Source: Phanerochaete sordida
Taxonomy: Eukaryota > Basidiomycota > Agaricomycetes > Polyporales > Phanerochaetaceae
Direction of reading: 5' to 3'
Length of the DNA stretch: 64,000 nt
Assembly: GCA_019973155.2 (NCBI GenBank)
Contig: BPQB01000054.1
Coordinates: forward strand, 62,001-126,000
The notes under the pieces were generated by a model, which saw only the letters and a program-made list of their open reading frames with translations, had not been told where the DNA came from and made no database searches. Below are positions 36,118 to 46,162 of this stretch, in pieces; the stretch's first letter is position 1, and each line of letters begins with the position of its first letter. A program made the translations under genes and the position numbers.

Positions 36118-36125
36118 CTTATAAG
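36118..36125 (-). promoter_or_regulatory. TATA box of hydrolase copy 4
   Basis: CTTATAAG lies about 40 bp upstream of the minus-strand ATG at 36081. The short distance implies a very short 5' leader. Confidence 0.5.
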
Positions 36126-38097
36126 GCTTCAGCAGTGAGCAGAGCACGGATCGCCGAGCTGCGATCTGCTGTTCCTCAGGCAGCTGCCAATGCCACCATT
36201 GCAACATGCACGGATGCCAAGGATGCAGGAGCATATCTAGGAATACGAATGTCACTTGAGTGTACATGCGTTAAGTTATGCAGAGATGACGCACGCGGCG
36301 AATAGGACCGCTGACTTCGGACGAGCCAGCAGAGGCAATGGTTCGACTGCGCATTCAGGCCCGCCTCAAGTGGTGCCTTGATGACACAGCTAGAGCACTG
36401 GAATGAATGTTGTAGACGGCATAAGGACTTCTAGGGCGTGGTGTGGCGCGCGACGTTTGGCATCGTCCCCGGAGCCATCGCGGATCTGTCTACGAAGCGT
36501 GAGGAAAGACGAAGATCAACGTCATGTGAGCTCGTACACGGCTGCGCTGCTCACACACCAAGTCATGCGATAGCCCTCGAAGCCATAAGTCTTCGCTTCG
36601 CTATATAGATCCTGTAGCTGTGTGTTTCGTAAAGGTATTGGGCTTGCGCGGAGGCTCGCCGAAAGGTCGATGTCGTGGGCTAGATGAAGCAACAGGCGCG
36701 TGGAAGGCGCAGGCGCAGCACGCCAAAGATCCCAAGCAAGTTTTTATAATGCGTCTTTCTCCTTGAAATAGCTAGAAGGACGTCTGATCGTCGCATGTCA
36801 GCGGCGAAGATGATAGTCTGAGTCAAATAATATTTGGCGACGCAGGGAGTCGAACTTGAGGCCGAATTCGGAAGCCATGCGACACGTGAGTGCCACGTGT
36901 ATTGTTGACACTTTTGGCAGGGCCCTTGCCGTATACAGTACCAACCACGGCTTGAGCTCGGACCGAAGAGGCATACCAGCTTGGGCAGCTCACAACGCTC
37001 AAAATCCTGAGCTTTACTCAGAGGTATAATCCCACCCAGATCACTACAAGCTTAGCATGTCGTTTCTAGATGGACATGTCTCGTGCTCGTCGGTCTAGCC
37101 GCTCCAGCGATGGTCCAGGGCGGCGACTGCTGACTTCGTCTCGATCTTGTACTACCAGTTTTCTCTCCAGTTCACGGCCTGTGACATCGGACACTTGATC
37201 TTCACCCAGTTCACAGTTCAGCGCGCGTCGGGACGCCCAAGCGGCCAATCAGAGGGCCGGGAAGTCGTCAAGCAGGACGTTCGGCGCGCCAGCGCCCGCC
37301 GCAAAAGCTCCCTGTGACTTCGGACGCCAGTTCACGAATTGTCCTTGTGACCCGTGACGTGAACTGTTGGCAAAATCGGTACAGTACTTACTGCTTGGTG
37401 TCTACGTGAGTTCTGTTACAAGATGACGCCAGCGGTCCCGAGCCGTCCAGCTTTGCGACACCGCCTTGAGAAGCGGCATCAGCGGCGACGCCGCTGACGT
37501 CAGATGTGCCGCCCTTCCCCCGCACGTTGGTTTTCCGCGCGCTAGCCTCACTGTCGCGGCGACCGGTCATGCTTGGGAAGGTGCGTCCATAGCGGCAGGT
37601 TCTCTTACTGTTCCATTGAAAAATCTACTATCTGCAGTAGTGCAAGGTCGTTCAAGGCAAGAGCAGAACTCCTAAGACCCGCCACATGGGCTGGAAGTAT
37701 TCTCGTACCTCGCCGCCCGGCCCATCTTCCCACATTTACGACGACTCGAGGCGTTACATCATCCCAATAAAGCGCAGCCCGCGCACGTTCGGTGTCCACC
37801 ATCGTCGTTGGCACCGCCCGCGTGATGGCAAGGAGACCCACACCGCCTTCCGCGGGGCCCTGCGCGGTCTCCATCCGTTGATGTCCCCCGCTGCAGCGAA
37901 TCAGCATCCTTCTGGACTCGCCTCCAACGCACATATGACCGTGTTGTGTGGTCAGGCGGCCGCAAACGCTATTTGGAGCCGGATTGGCGGCGCCATGCAC
38001 TGTCGAGCAGCGGTGGAGCGGCGATCGCGGGTCGCGAGGTGACAGCGCATAGGCGGAATGTTCGGAACTCGAGAGCGTGTGTGCCTGCGCGGAGGGG
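36126..38097. other. Divergent intergenic region between hydrolase copies 4 and 5
   Basis: No gene is supported in this 2-kb stretch. The right end (from about 37690) is homologous to the upstream region of copy 3. A B-box-like GTTCGACTCC (minus strand, 36846-36855) lacks a matching acceptor stem or A box, so no tRNA is called. Confidence 0.45.
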
Positions 38098-38104
38098 TAT
38101 ATAT
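38098..38104 (+). promoter_or_regulatory. TATA box of hydrolase copy 5
   Basis: TATATAT lies 47 bp upstream of the ATG at 38151, at nearly the same place as in copy 3 and within the same conserved context (CCTGCGCGGAGGGG before it). Confidence 0.65.
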
Positions 38105-38150
38105 GTGGCTTCCTTGAGCAAGACATCACAAATCCACCCAACATAGCTTG

Positions 38151-40485
38151 ATGTCGTCCTTGAGTGGCTTCAACTGGCTCGCGGTGCGTCTTTTACGTGC
38201 AAGCCATCACCGTGCGCACTCAACTCTGTCTGCTAGGTCAACGCGTCCTCAAACTTGACATGGACGCCCTGTTATGACACATTCCAATGCGCTCGCCTCA
38301 GCGTAGGACACAACATCGCATACCCACCTCCCATTCACTGAGTCATACTTTTCCAGGTGCCCTTGTACTACGCCAACGTGAGCGCCGGCGAGGCAGCCGT
38401 CGCGCTCATCAAGTCCCCGTCGAACTTCTCCGCCGGAGACGCAGAATATCTTGGTCCCATTCTGTTCAACCCAGGTCTAGCCCCTCACTCTATGCTCTTC
38501 CTTCGCGGCACTGACCTCTAAGACGTATGTAGGCGGCCCCGGCGGCTCCGGCGTGGAGCTCATACTCGAGGGTGCGCCGTACTTCCGCGAGATCATCGGT
38601 GCGCAGTACGACCTCGTCGGCTTCGACCCGCGCGGTGCGTCTTTCCTTCCATTCCTCACGCTCTTCTCACTCACTCATAGATGTATACTCGCAGGCGTGG
38701 GCGCGACGACCCCGCCGCTCTCGATCTTCACGGACCCTCCCGAAGCGCTCGAGTGGTACGCGACGTGGCCGCTGAACGTGAACGAGAGCGTGTCCAGCTT
38801 CGGGCGCGCGTTTGCGCAGGCAGACATCCTCGGCGCACTCGCAGCCGACCGCGCGCCCGCAGAGGCGCAGGCTGTGTCGACGCCGACCGTCGCGACCGAT
38901 ATGCTCAGCATCGCCCGCGCGTTCGGTTTCGAGAAGGTCAATTATTGGGGCATTTCGTGAGTCGCGGCAAGGGTCATTGGAGGCTTGTGGGGCTGATTGT
39001 GATGCTGGGCAGGTATGGCTCTGTGCTCGGCTCAACGTGAGGCTCTTTTGCTTTCCGGAAATCGCGCATATATTGACGAAATGTACAGGTTCGCAGCGAT
39101 GTTCCCAGATAATGTCGGGCGCTTCATTATCGACGGTGTCGTGAACGCGCACGAGTGGTATGCCGGTATGTATGCTCCCGGACTTTAGCAAAACGCTCGT
39201 TGAACTAGCGCATAAGGCATCGACACCGCCTCGCTGCTCGACGCCGACGCCGCGCTCACCTCGATCTGGGCCGCCTGCGTCGCCGCCGGCCCAGCAAACT
39301 GCCCACTCTTCGAGAACACAACCGCGCAGGTCTCCGCACGCGTCTCCGCGCTCGTCGACGCGGTGCACCTCGCGCCGGTGCCCGTCTACAACGACACAGA
39401 CCCCGCGGCGATCACCTTCGGCGTCGTCGACTACACGCTGCTCGTCGACCAGCTCTACAACCTCGCGTACTTTCCGTACAGCCACGGCCCGCTCGCGGCC
39501 GCGGGCCTCGCGCTGCTCGAGGGCGGGAACGGCTCCGTGATCTATGCCGGCTCGGACGCGCAGGCGATCAGCTCGCTCGCCACGTGCGATTTCAACGCGA
39601 GCACGCCCTTTGTGACGGGTTCGCTGGATGTGACGCTGGCGATCTCGTGTGGCGACCAGCTCAGGGAGGGTAAAGCGAGCATGGAGCTCGCGAGAGCGAA
39701 TTATGGGCTGCTCGTGAACCAGTCGGCGTTCTTTGCGCCTGATCTGTGGGCGACGCTGCAGGGCGGGTGCACGTGAGTATATGATATTCGTGGTCGATGG
39801 ACAGATGCTGACGGCGATATGCAGAGGTTGGACGCTGCGCGGACAGGACAAGCTCAATGGCGAGTGTTGCCGCCATTAAATACGCGAACGATTGTGTCTG
39901 ACGCGCTTAACAGGGTCTTTCGTCACGAACACAAGCAATCCGATGCTACTTATAGGCAACACACTTGGTGAGTCCGGTGGGCTACTGCTGGTCGATCTAT
40001 GCTGACGACCTCTTTCAGATCCTGTCACGCCTCTCGTCAGGTAAGCGACCTATCTTTGCCTCATCCACAGCTCACCCACGTCCTCTCAGCGCACAGAACA
40101 TGTCCTCAGGCTTCGCCGGCTCGGTGCTCCTTCAGCAAAACTCCACCGGGGTACGCCTCCTGTTCCCTTCCTCCTCTCTTTCCATCACTGACACTGACCC
40201 CCACACCAGCATTCCTCATGGTCCGGCTTCTCGACATGCACCGCACTCGCAGTGAACGCGTACTTCGCGAACGGCACGCTGCCCGCGCGCGGCACGGTCT
40301 GCCAACCCGACTTTGCGCCCTTCGTCCCCGAACCCGGCGCGACGAGCCTCGAGCGCCGCGAGGACGATGCGTTTTACAAGGCCGTGCGCGCGATCGCGAC
40401 GACGGACTTTGTTGCGCGCAACAGCAGGTTCGCGCGGCGGAGGGGTGTGCGGGCGCTCTGGAGCGGGAATGACCGGTGGAGGTAG
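38151..40485 (+). CDS. Alpha/beta hydrolase with TAP-like C-terminus, copy 5
   Basis: The start MSSLSGFNWLA has no signal peptide, as in copies 1 and 3. Exons give VNASSNLTWTPCYDTFQCA, VPLYYANVSAGEAAVALIK, ILFNPG-GPGGSGVELI, YDLVGFDPR, GVGATTPPLSIFTDPPEAL, YWGIS-YGSVLGST (24-nt microexon, Ser codon split), FIIDGVVNAHEWYAG, the lid exon from about 39218, GWTLRGQDKLN, SFVTNTSNPMLLIGNTL, DPVTPLV (Asp codon split), MSSGFAGSVLLQQNSTG and HSSWSGFSTCTALAVNAYF. The triad is complete. The tail is basic (RRRGVRALWSGNDRWR) and ends with TAG at 40483-40485. Several N-x-S/T sites remain from a secreted ancestor, although no export signal is present now. Sequence and promoter point to a recent common origin with copy 3. 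Confidence 0.85.
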
Positions 40486-41122
40486 AGGATGTGTGTGGTG
40501 GCTGTTGGGACTTGTGGACTTGCGTGCCGGACTAGTGTGGTGGTACAGTACTATGCCCTGGAGTACCTTTGAGTGTAATGGCACACTCACGACGAACACA
40601 TATTATCCCATGATATTCCACAGTTACAATAAGACACTCTGCGGGCCTGTCTTTCCTTTGATATCTTTATGAGAATGCCGACAGGACCTTGCAGAGGCAA
40701 GCGGATACTGTTGTCCTTCAAATGGAGTAACGAACCACAGCTATCAGAAAGTCTACTTCCCCGCCCTCAATACAGCAGGCATGGACGTAATTGACTGAAT
40801 GGCGTCTCGACACTTGCCTGCAGTGACATTCCTTGCACGCCGTCCTTACGATTACCTGTCTCAGGCAGGGGCCGCTAGTCACCACGACTGGTCCAGCTAT
40901 CGAGTGCCCACGATGGACTCTACGACCCTGGCATAGGACTTGCTGCGTTCCTCACAAAAAGAACAGGCCAACGAACGTGCGTTATGTGGTTCAAACCTGT
41001 TCCAAACATAGATTCATTTGCGAGAAGCGTATTAGATGGTACCAGTGCAAGCGCAGGAGAGGGGTTGATGAGTAATTTCTCGCAGCACCAGTATCCCTTT
41101 GCAACGCTCCTCTCAGTCAAAT
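40486..41122. other. Intergenic region, no supported gene
   Basis: This 637-bp stretch lies between the convergent hydrolase copy 5 and the family C gene on the minus strand. I see no gene, repeat or RNA. Confidence 0.45.
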
Positions 41123-41502
41123 TTACTGTGAAACGGGACAGTCAGCCTTATATTTGCTCATCAACCTCTGCTACGTACCTCGCCGAGGACGGTCAGCGAC
41201 CAGACACCGTTGCCGTTGATGTGCGCGACGGGGTCGATGACGGGCGGCGCGAGCTTGCCCGCCATGGTCGGCCCGTTAGAGATCGTCAACGCGAGGTCGG
41301 TGCCGACGGTGCCCTTGAAGTCGTGTGTGCCGGTGAGGTCATCGGGTGTGCTGTACTTGAGCGTCGCCTGCTTGATCGTGATGTTCGGGAGCGCGAGGGC
41401 CATGATGGCCGTGTACGAGTACACGCTGCCGTCGACGACGAAGTTGCAGACGAAGCGGTTCGGGGCATCGCTATGGATCTCGCCGGAGGCTTCGTTGGAC
41501 AT
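41123..41502 (-). CDS. Single-domain family C protein, copy 1 (108 aa)
   Basis: Exon 1 (41502-41179, 108 codons) starts MSNEASGEIHSDAPNRFVC and shows the family C pattern: NFVVDGSVYSYTAIMALAL, QATLKYSTPDDLTGTHDFK, TDLALTISNGPTMAGKL, and a GNGVWSLTVLGE end. A GTACGT donor follows the last GAG. A 53-nt intron (41126-41178) with a GCTGACT branch site and TTTCACAG acceptor leads to TAA at 41123-41125, so exon 2 is only the stop codon. Without splicing the frame would add about six residues. Six codons upstream there is another in-frame ATG at 41520. No signal peptide is seen. Function is unknown; the same domain is repeated six times at 17.6 kb. Confidence 0.75.
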
Positions 41503-41645
41503 TGTGTATCTAGAGGGCAAAATCAGCGCTGAAGACGAACAGAGAAAGCGGAATAATGCTCACTGTTTGGTGGGCGTGCTTGACTCGAGTGTGTAAGTGA
41601 ATGGGGTGTTCGATGCTGAGGTCGACTCCAGGAGACGGCAGCCTT

Positions 41646-41652
41646 CTTATAC
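41646..41652 (-). promoter_or_regulatory. TATA box of the family C single-domain gene
   Basis: GTATAAG on the minus strand lies about 145 bp upstream of the ATG at 41502. A short leader with an intron is possible (GTGAGC and CTAG-like sites lie between). Confidence 0.4.
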
Positions 41653-42776
41653 TCGATGTCACCTCACCACCCAGCCCACGCGCCAGACTCGTAAGCGAGA
41701 AACAATGAACAGCAGGAAAGACGGGCTCACCGACATAGCGAGCGCGAAGCGCGTTCCCTGAAATTGTGCGCACCGCTCAAAGTGGAGATATGCAGCAGTC
41801 TGTGGTGAGGAGCATTCATACGCCATGTCAAAATGCTGACATATCCCGTACTGCGTGGATCTACTGCTATATGCTTGTGTGACAGGCAGCGGCGCGCTGG
41901 CAGTGCCTTCTGCGGGACACACATGATTCGTTCATCATGCGACTCATGGCTGTCTGAGGCTAATCTCGGTCGAGAGCATGGAAGCCCACGACGCGCAGTT
42001 GTACTTTCGGAAGCGTGCCACCCCAATTTTTTTGCACAGGTACGCGTAAAGCGTCGAACGCCTTCGATGCGCCCCGTCGGAGTCGGGTAACGTCAAGACG
42101 CTCATATTTTGCGGCGCACACAACGGCCTGCCAGACAGCTGTCCGACAGGCTCGCTTGTATAGCCGCTACGCGTGTAGCGAGGGTACACGAGGCGGTCGT
42201 GTCCCTTTTCTTGCCTACCTGTGTCAAGTGGAGACCACAACACCATGCCCGCTTCCGCGTCCGCACGAGTGTCTGTCACCACATGCTTTAGCAAGACATC
42301 ATGGATGCACTAACTTGCGAGTACATACTACGGTCAGGACTCCAAGTCTCGTTCGATTGATTTTATATCGTCGCTTCGGCCTGTCAGACTGTAATCCTAT
42401 TCGCTCCTTGCCAGGGCCGAGGCATTGAGCCGAGCCTAAGACTGCTCTCATGTGAGCGTGCGATGCATACGTGATGACGTACGGAGATATACGGAGTCTC
42501 CGTGGAGTAAATCCAGGCTGTATTTCTGCGACATTGTACTCGCACCGAACCTTGCAATCAGTATGGAAGATGGTACAACTTGGCAATCCAAGACACCGAG
42601 TCTCCACTTCGCTAAGTAGCGCAGATGCTTGGTATTATCTGAATTGCGCCTAGCTCACCCGGCCTGTACACACGCCTGTGCGGCTGCGTTACAGCGCGAA
42701 ACGGAGGTGAGCCGGACCCTGTGTAAGCGGACGAACGTTAATGGAGGGAGCCCGACAAAATCTATGTCGTTATCAG
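41653..42776. other. Intergenic region, no supported gene
   Basis: About 1.1 kb. Open frames on both strands are short and lack family patterns. The right edge is the original upstream sequence of the family C gene at 44801, now displaced by the LTR element. Confidence 0.4.
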
Positions 42777-42781
42777 CCGTA

Positions 42782-42978
42782 TGTCAAGGGCAGGGCCGCC
42801 CCGAGAGGGTGTGAACGAGTTCTATAGCATGGGAACGAGGCTACAGAGGGCGACCGAGCCCAAGGTGAGGTAAGACTGGTGTTGGTTCGTCAAGACGAAC
42901 GCGACTACGCTACGAGAACGGTGAGCTACGAGATTACATAAGCGTGCGACTACCTAATCGGGAATGCGAGCCGTTACA
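42782..42978 (-). repeat. LTR of the non-autonomous element (left)
   Basis: A 197-bp repeat with TG...CA ends, nearly identical to 44549-44745. The noticed difference is CCAAGG here against CCGAGG in the other copy. Confidence 0.9.
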
Positions 42979-44548
42979 GTATCTCCCTTTTTTCCAGCTG
43001 ATGAGCAAGGGAGGGATGAGCGAGCGAAGCAGCTACTAGGGATAGGGTCGTGAGGGTCAAGACGGAGCAAGGGAAGGAGTGCGAAGGGCAAAGGAAACAT
43101 GTACGTAGTGCAGGGGACGTCATGATCAAAACTAAGGGGGAGCGAAACGAGGTGACGAGATGATGAGGACGAGGGCAAAACCAAGCACGTGAGATGGTGA
43201 CGAGAGCCTGTGAGAAGGCAGGGAGTCCGGGGACGAAGATGAGCATGGTGCGCTGCAGCGCAGACCATGTCGAGTCGAGTTCGAGGGGTGCGAGAGGTCG
43301 CATCACGACCGAAGCCGTGACCGACGGAGACGAGGTGCGCGAGGTGTGCGTACGAGCACGCGGCGTGACGAGTGTCATAAGGGGGTTGGCGTAGACCGAA
43401 GCCTAGCCCAAGGATCGAGAGTCGAGGGTCGAGGGTGCACTGGGAGCGAAGGCGAAGTGGCGGAAGGTCCACAATGGGCAAAGCGTGACAACGAGGGGAG
43501 GGTTCGAGACCGGCAATGAGGCCAGTTATGCGGAGATGAGGTGGTGTGGCATGATGTTCGAGGGATGGCGGAGGCGTCGAGGACGGGGAATGTCGATGAG
43601 GATGTGCCGAGGGTGCTTGAAAAGCGTCGAAAAAAGGTCTTGAAGAACGGCGTAAAAAGCCGCAAAAATCGCGGAAACGCGAACGAGGTTCGAGCAAGCG
43701 TCGAGGACGCTTGCCAGAGACGCTACGCGTCGACGAGAGCGCACCTCCGCACACCTCTTGGGAAGCTGGCGGGTGTGCGGGGTGTCTGCTCGCTCGAGAG
43801 TGCGTGCGCGTCCGCACCGCTCTTCGCAAGACTGCGAGCAGATGCGGAGCGCTTGCTCCATACACGACAGCCCTTGCGAGCTACGGGCTGTCGGTCTTCT
43901 TCTTCCAAAGGTCGCGTGCGCGACCACCGAGGGGACGCGCGTCCTCGCTCGCTCTTCGACTGACGTCTACGAGCTTGCGGGACGGCGCTGCTCGTGTGAG
44001 CCAGTCCTTCGAGGACTCCGGACTTGGCTCGACTTCTCCAAGTGGGTGCGCACCTGTCCTTTCACCTCCGTTCAGCCCATCTCCGCACCCTCGAAGGCTC
44101 CTCGTCCCCTCGTCCCCTATCCCCCTTTTTTCCGCCGAGGCCTCGCGAGTGGAGTCAAGCGAGACGCAGGCGCCTCGAAAAACGCGAGTAGGCGAGCTGG
44201 AAAACTTGAGGGACTGGATGTGGGGTTGAGAATGACGACTAGAGCAAAGGAATAGGGAGGGTGGGCGGGCCATGATGCGAGGGGAATCGTGCTGGCTCGA
44301 GGGAGGTGCTGCGGCAGGTGGTGACGGCAGCACCTAGCCTAGCAACGGGAGGCTGGACAAGTGCGCAGGGCGTGTAGCCCTGCGAGAGCGAGCGGTGAGC
44401 GAGGGGGAAGTGTCTTGAGCAACTCTGTTGAGAGTCTGCAAAGCTGGCGGTCGAGGGGAAGCGAGGCCGCCAGCGAGAGGAAGCCGACGAAGGACGAAAA
44501 AAGAGCGAAAAAGAGCGAAAAGACGTCCGAGTTGGGGACGAACCAATC

Positions 44549-44745
44549 TGTCAAGGGCAGGGCCGCCCCGAGAGGGTGTGAACGAGTTCTATAGCATGGG
44601 AACGAGGCTACAGAGGGCGACCGAGCCCGAGGTGAGGTAAGACTGGTGTTGGTTCGTCAAGACGAACGCGACTACGCTACGAGAACGGTGAGCTACGAGA
44701 TTACATAAGCGTGCGACTACCTAATCGGGAATGCGAGCCGTTACA
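44549..44745 (-). repeat. LTR of the non-autonomous element (right)
   Basis: A 197-bp repeat paired with 42782-42978. Its right end is followed at once by the CCGTA duplication and then by the short leader of the gene at 44801. Confidence 0.9.
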
Positions 44746-44800
44746 CCGTAAATCACGCACAAGCACCATCCTGGCCCTGACCAACCCACCCGCTAGCACG

Positions 44801-45181
44801 ATGCCGCAAACTGCCAAAGGCACCATACACACACCATCGCCCGGCCACCTCACCGCGACCTTCAAGGTTGACGGCGCCCTCTACGTCTTCACCGCCACCT
44901 ACACCGCGGAGCCGCCCCTCCCAGCATTCGCGATCCCCGAGGCGCTCCTCACCTTCGACGGCATCGCGGAGCTGACAAATGAGCACGACTACAAGGGCAC
45001 GCTCAGCGCCGCGGCTGCGCTCGTACTTGGCAACGGGCCCGCGATCGCGGGACCGCTCGTGCCGCCGCTAGACCCGCCGGTGAAGATCAGCGGAAGAGGC
45101 GTGTGGGGCATGTCTGTTGAGGAGGTGAGAGGTTCTGTGGAGATGTGCGATGCAGCGAGCTGACCTATTGGTCTGCAGTGA
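44801..45181 (+). CDS. Single-domain family C protein, copy 2 (108 aa)
   Basis: Exon 1 (44801-45124) is again exactly 108 codons, starting MPQTAKGTIHTPSPGHLTA. It shows ATFKVDGALYVFTATYTAE, PEALLTFDGIAELTNEHDY, GTLSAAAALVLGNGPAIAG and a GRGVWGMSVEE end. A GTGAGA donor at 45125, a GCTGACC branch site and a GGTCTGCAG acceptor define a 54-nt intron (45125-45178); the next codon is TGA (45179-45181), so the last exon is only the stop. Unspliced, the frame would run 13 codons further. An LTR element ends 55 bp upstream of the ATG, so the native promoter is displaced and expression may be changed or lost. Confidence 0.7.
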
Positions 45182-45373
45182 TTGTGGATTGTGTGGGGAC
45201 ATATGATCACATGTGTATACCCAGGGCATCAGTACGCATATACTCCGTAGCCGAGAAAAAGTCTGCCATACCTCGTGCGAGACTACCCACTAGCGTACGC
45301 GCAGCACCAAATAGCGTCCGATATAGCATAGTCCACTTCGCGCACACATTTATATGGTTCAGCACTGCTCAGC

Positions 45374-45895
45374 GGTGCTCACTTCCCCAGCGCACGACGC
45401 CGCCGTACCCATCCGTGCTGTCTTCGGCGCAGCGCTCGAGGCTCGTCGTGCCGTCCGCAGGCGCAAAGATCGCAACGTCGGGCTGGCACATCGTGCTCGG
45501 AGCTGACAGCGTGGCGTGCGTGAAGTACGCGGCGACGGCGCGTGCGGTTCAGGACGAGAAGCCGGACCACGAGGAGTGTTCGGTCGAATTGGCATCAGGA
45601 CCGCCGAGGGTGTTAATCGCGCTAAGGAGCAATTAGCAAATGCTTCGGGTAGCATGTAAGGGGACTCTGTAGGCGTAACTGAAGAGCGGAGTGACGGGGT
45701 CTGTGTATCATTGGCGTAGTCAGTGCACAGCTGCGGGTTGCTGCGAGGAAATGCTAGGGTGTTGTCGATGATGAGGAGAGGCGTGCTCGTGTTGGCGACA
45801 AAAGAAGCTACCAAGTGATCAACTCAAAGTTTTCTCGCGCTCGTTCATTCCGAGCCTGGCTGATCAGGTGGTCTCTGCCACGAATTGTCCACCCC
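45374..45895 (-). pseudogene. Hydrolase pseudogene, C-terminal part (copy 6)
   Basis: On the minus strand, remains of four exons are seen in order: GWTIRGRDHL (about 45895-45866), VASFVANTSTPLLIIDNTL (about 45815-45755), DPVTPL near 45695, and a last exon with HSSWSGFSS followed by a TGA where all other copies have the Cys codon TGC of S-x-C-T. After the TGA the frame continues to match (ARAVAAYF, MCQPDVAIFAP). The catalytic Asp and His positions survive but the protein would be cut there. The upstream end of the fragment lies beyond the Copia element at 60011-60100. Confidence 0.8.
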
Positions 45896-45926
45896 TGTAA
45901 AGTCTCGTGAGCTACACCGCTTCGCC

Positions 45927-46155
45927 TGTACAAGTCCGAACTCGCACGGAGGGCTGAGTCGCAGGAATGTAGCCGATGAGATTAACGTAGATAAACGTTG
46001 TACAGTGGTTCTCACCTGAGTCGCAGGAACGTAGCCGATGAAGGGCTCGTCCGTGCGGCTCAGGCGTACAGTATGCGTGTGTTACATAAGCGTCCGAATA
46101 TAGAAGTCGAGATTAACCTAAGCAGGCGAAGCCCCCTGCGTCTCGTCCCTCAACA
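45927..46155 (-). repeat. Copia LTR (left, 3' LTR of the element)
   Basis: 229-bp LTR with TG...CA ends. Internally it contains two copies of GAGTCGCAGGAAYGTAGCCG about 60 bp apart, a possible regulatory repeat. Confidence 0.95.
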
Positions 46156-46162
46156 CTCCCCC

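Larger units (their letters stand above)
42782..44745 (-). mobile_element. Non-autonomous LTR retroelement (1.96 kb)
   Basis: Two 197-bp direct repeats (42782-42978 and 44549-44745) start TGTCAAGGG and end CGTTACA, flanked by the 5-bp duplication CCGTA (42777-42781 and 44746-44750). They differ at one noticed position. The 1.57-kb interior has no reverse transcriptase, protease or integrase motif. On the minus strand a purine tract (GGAAAAAAGGGAGA) directly precedes the LTR at 42978, and TGGTTCGTCCCC just after the other LTR may be the primer-binding site, so the element points left. It must have been moved by proteins of another element. Confidence 0.85.

Noticed and set aside
36846..36855. 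B-box-like GTTCGACTCC suggesting a tRNA gene on the minus strand
   Set aside because: The 5' sequence cannot form the acceptor stem and there is no A box at the right distance.
42954..43865. 303-codon minus frame within the non-autonomous LTR element
   Set aside because: No gag, protease, integrase or RT motif and strong compositional bias; other frames are open as well.
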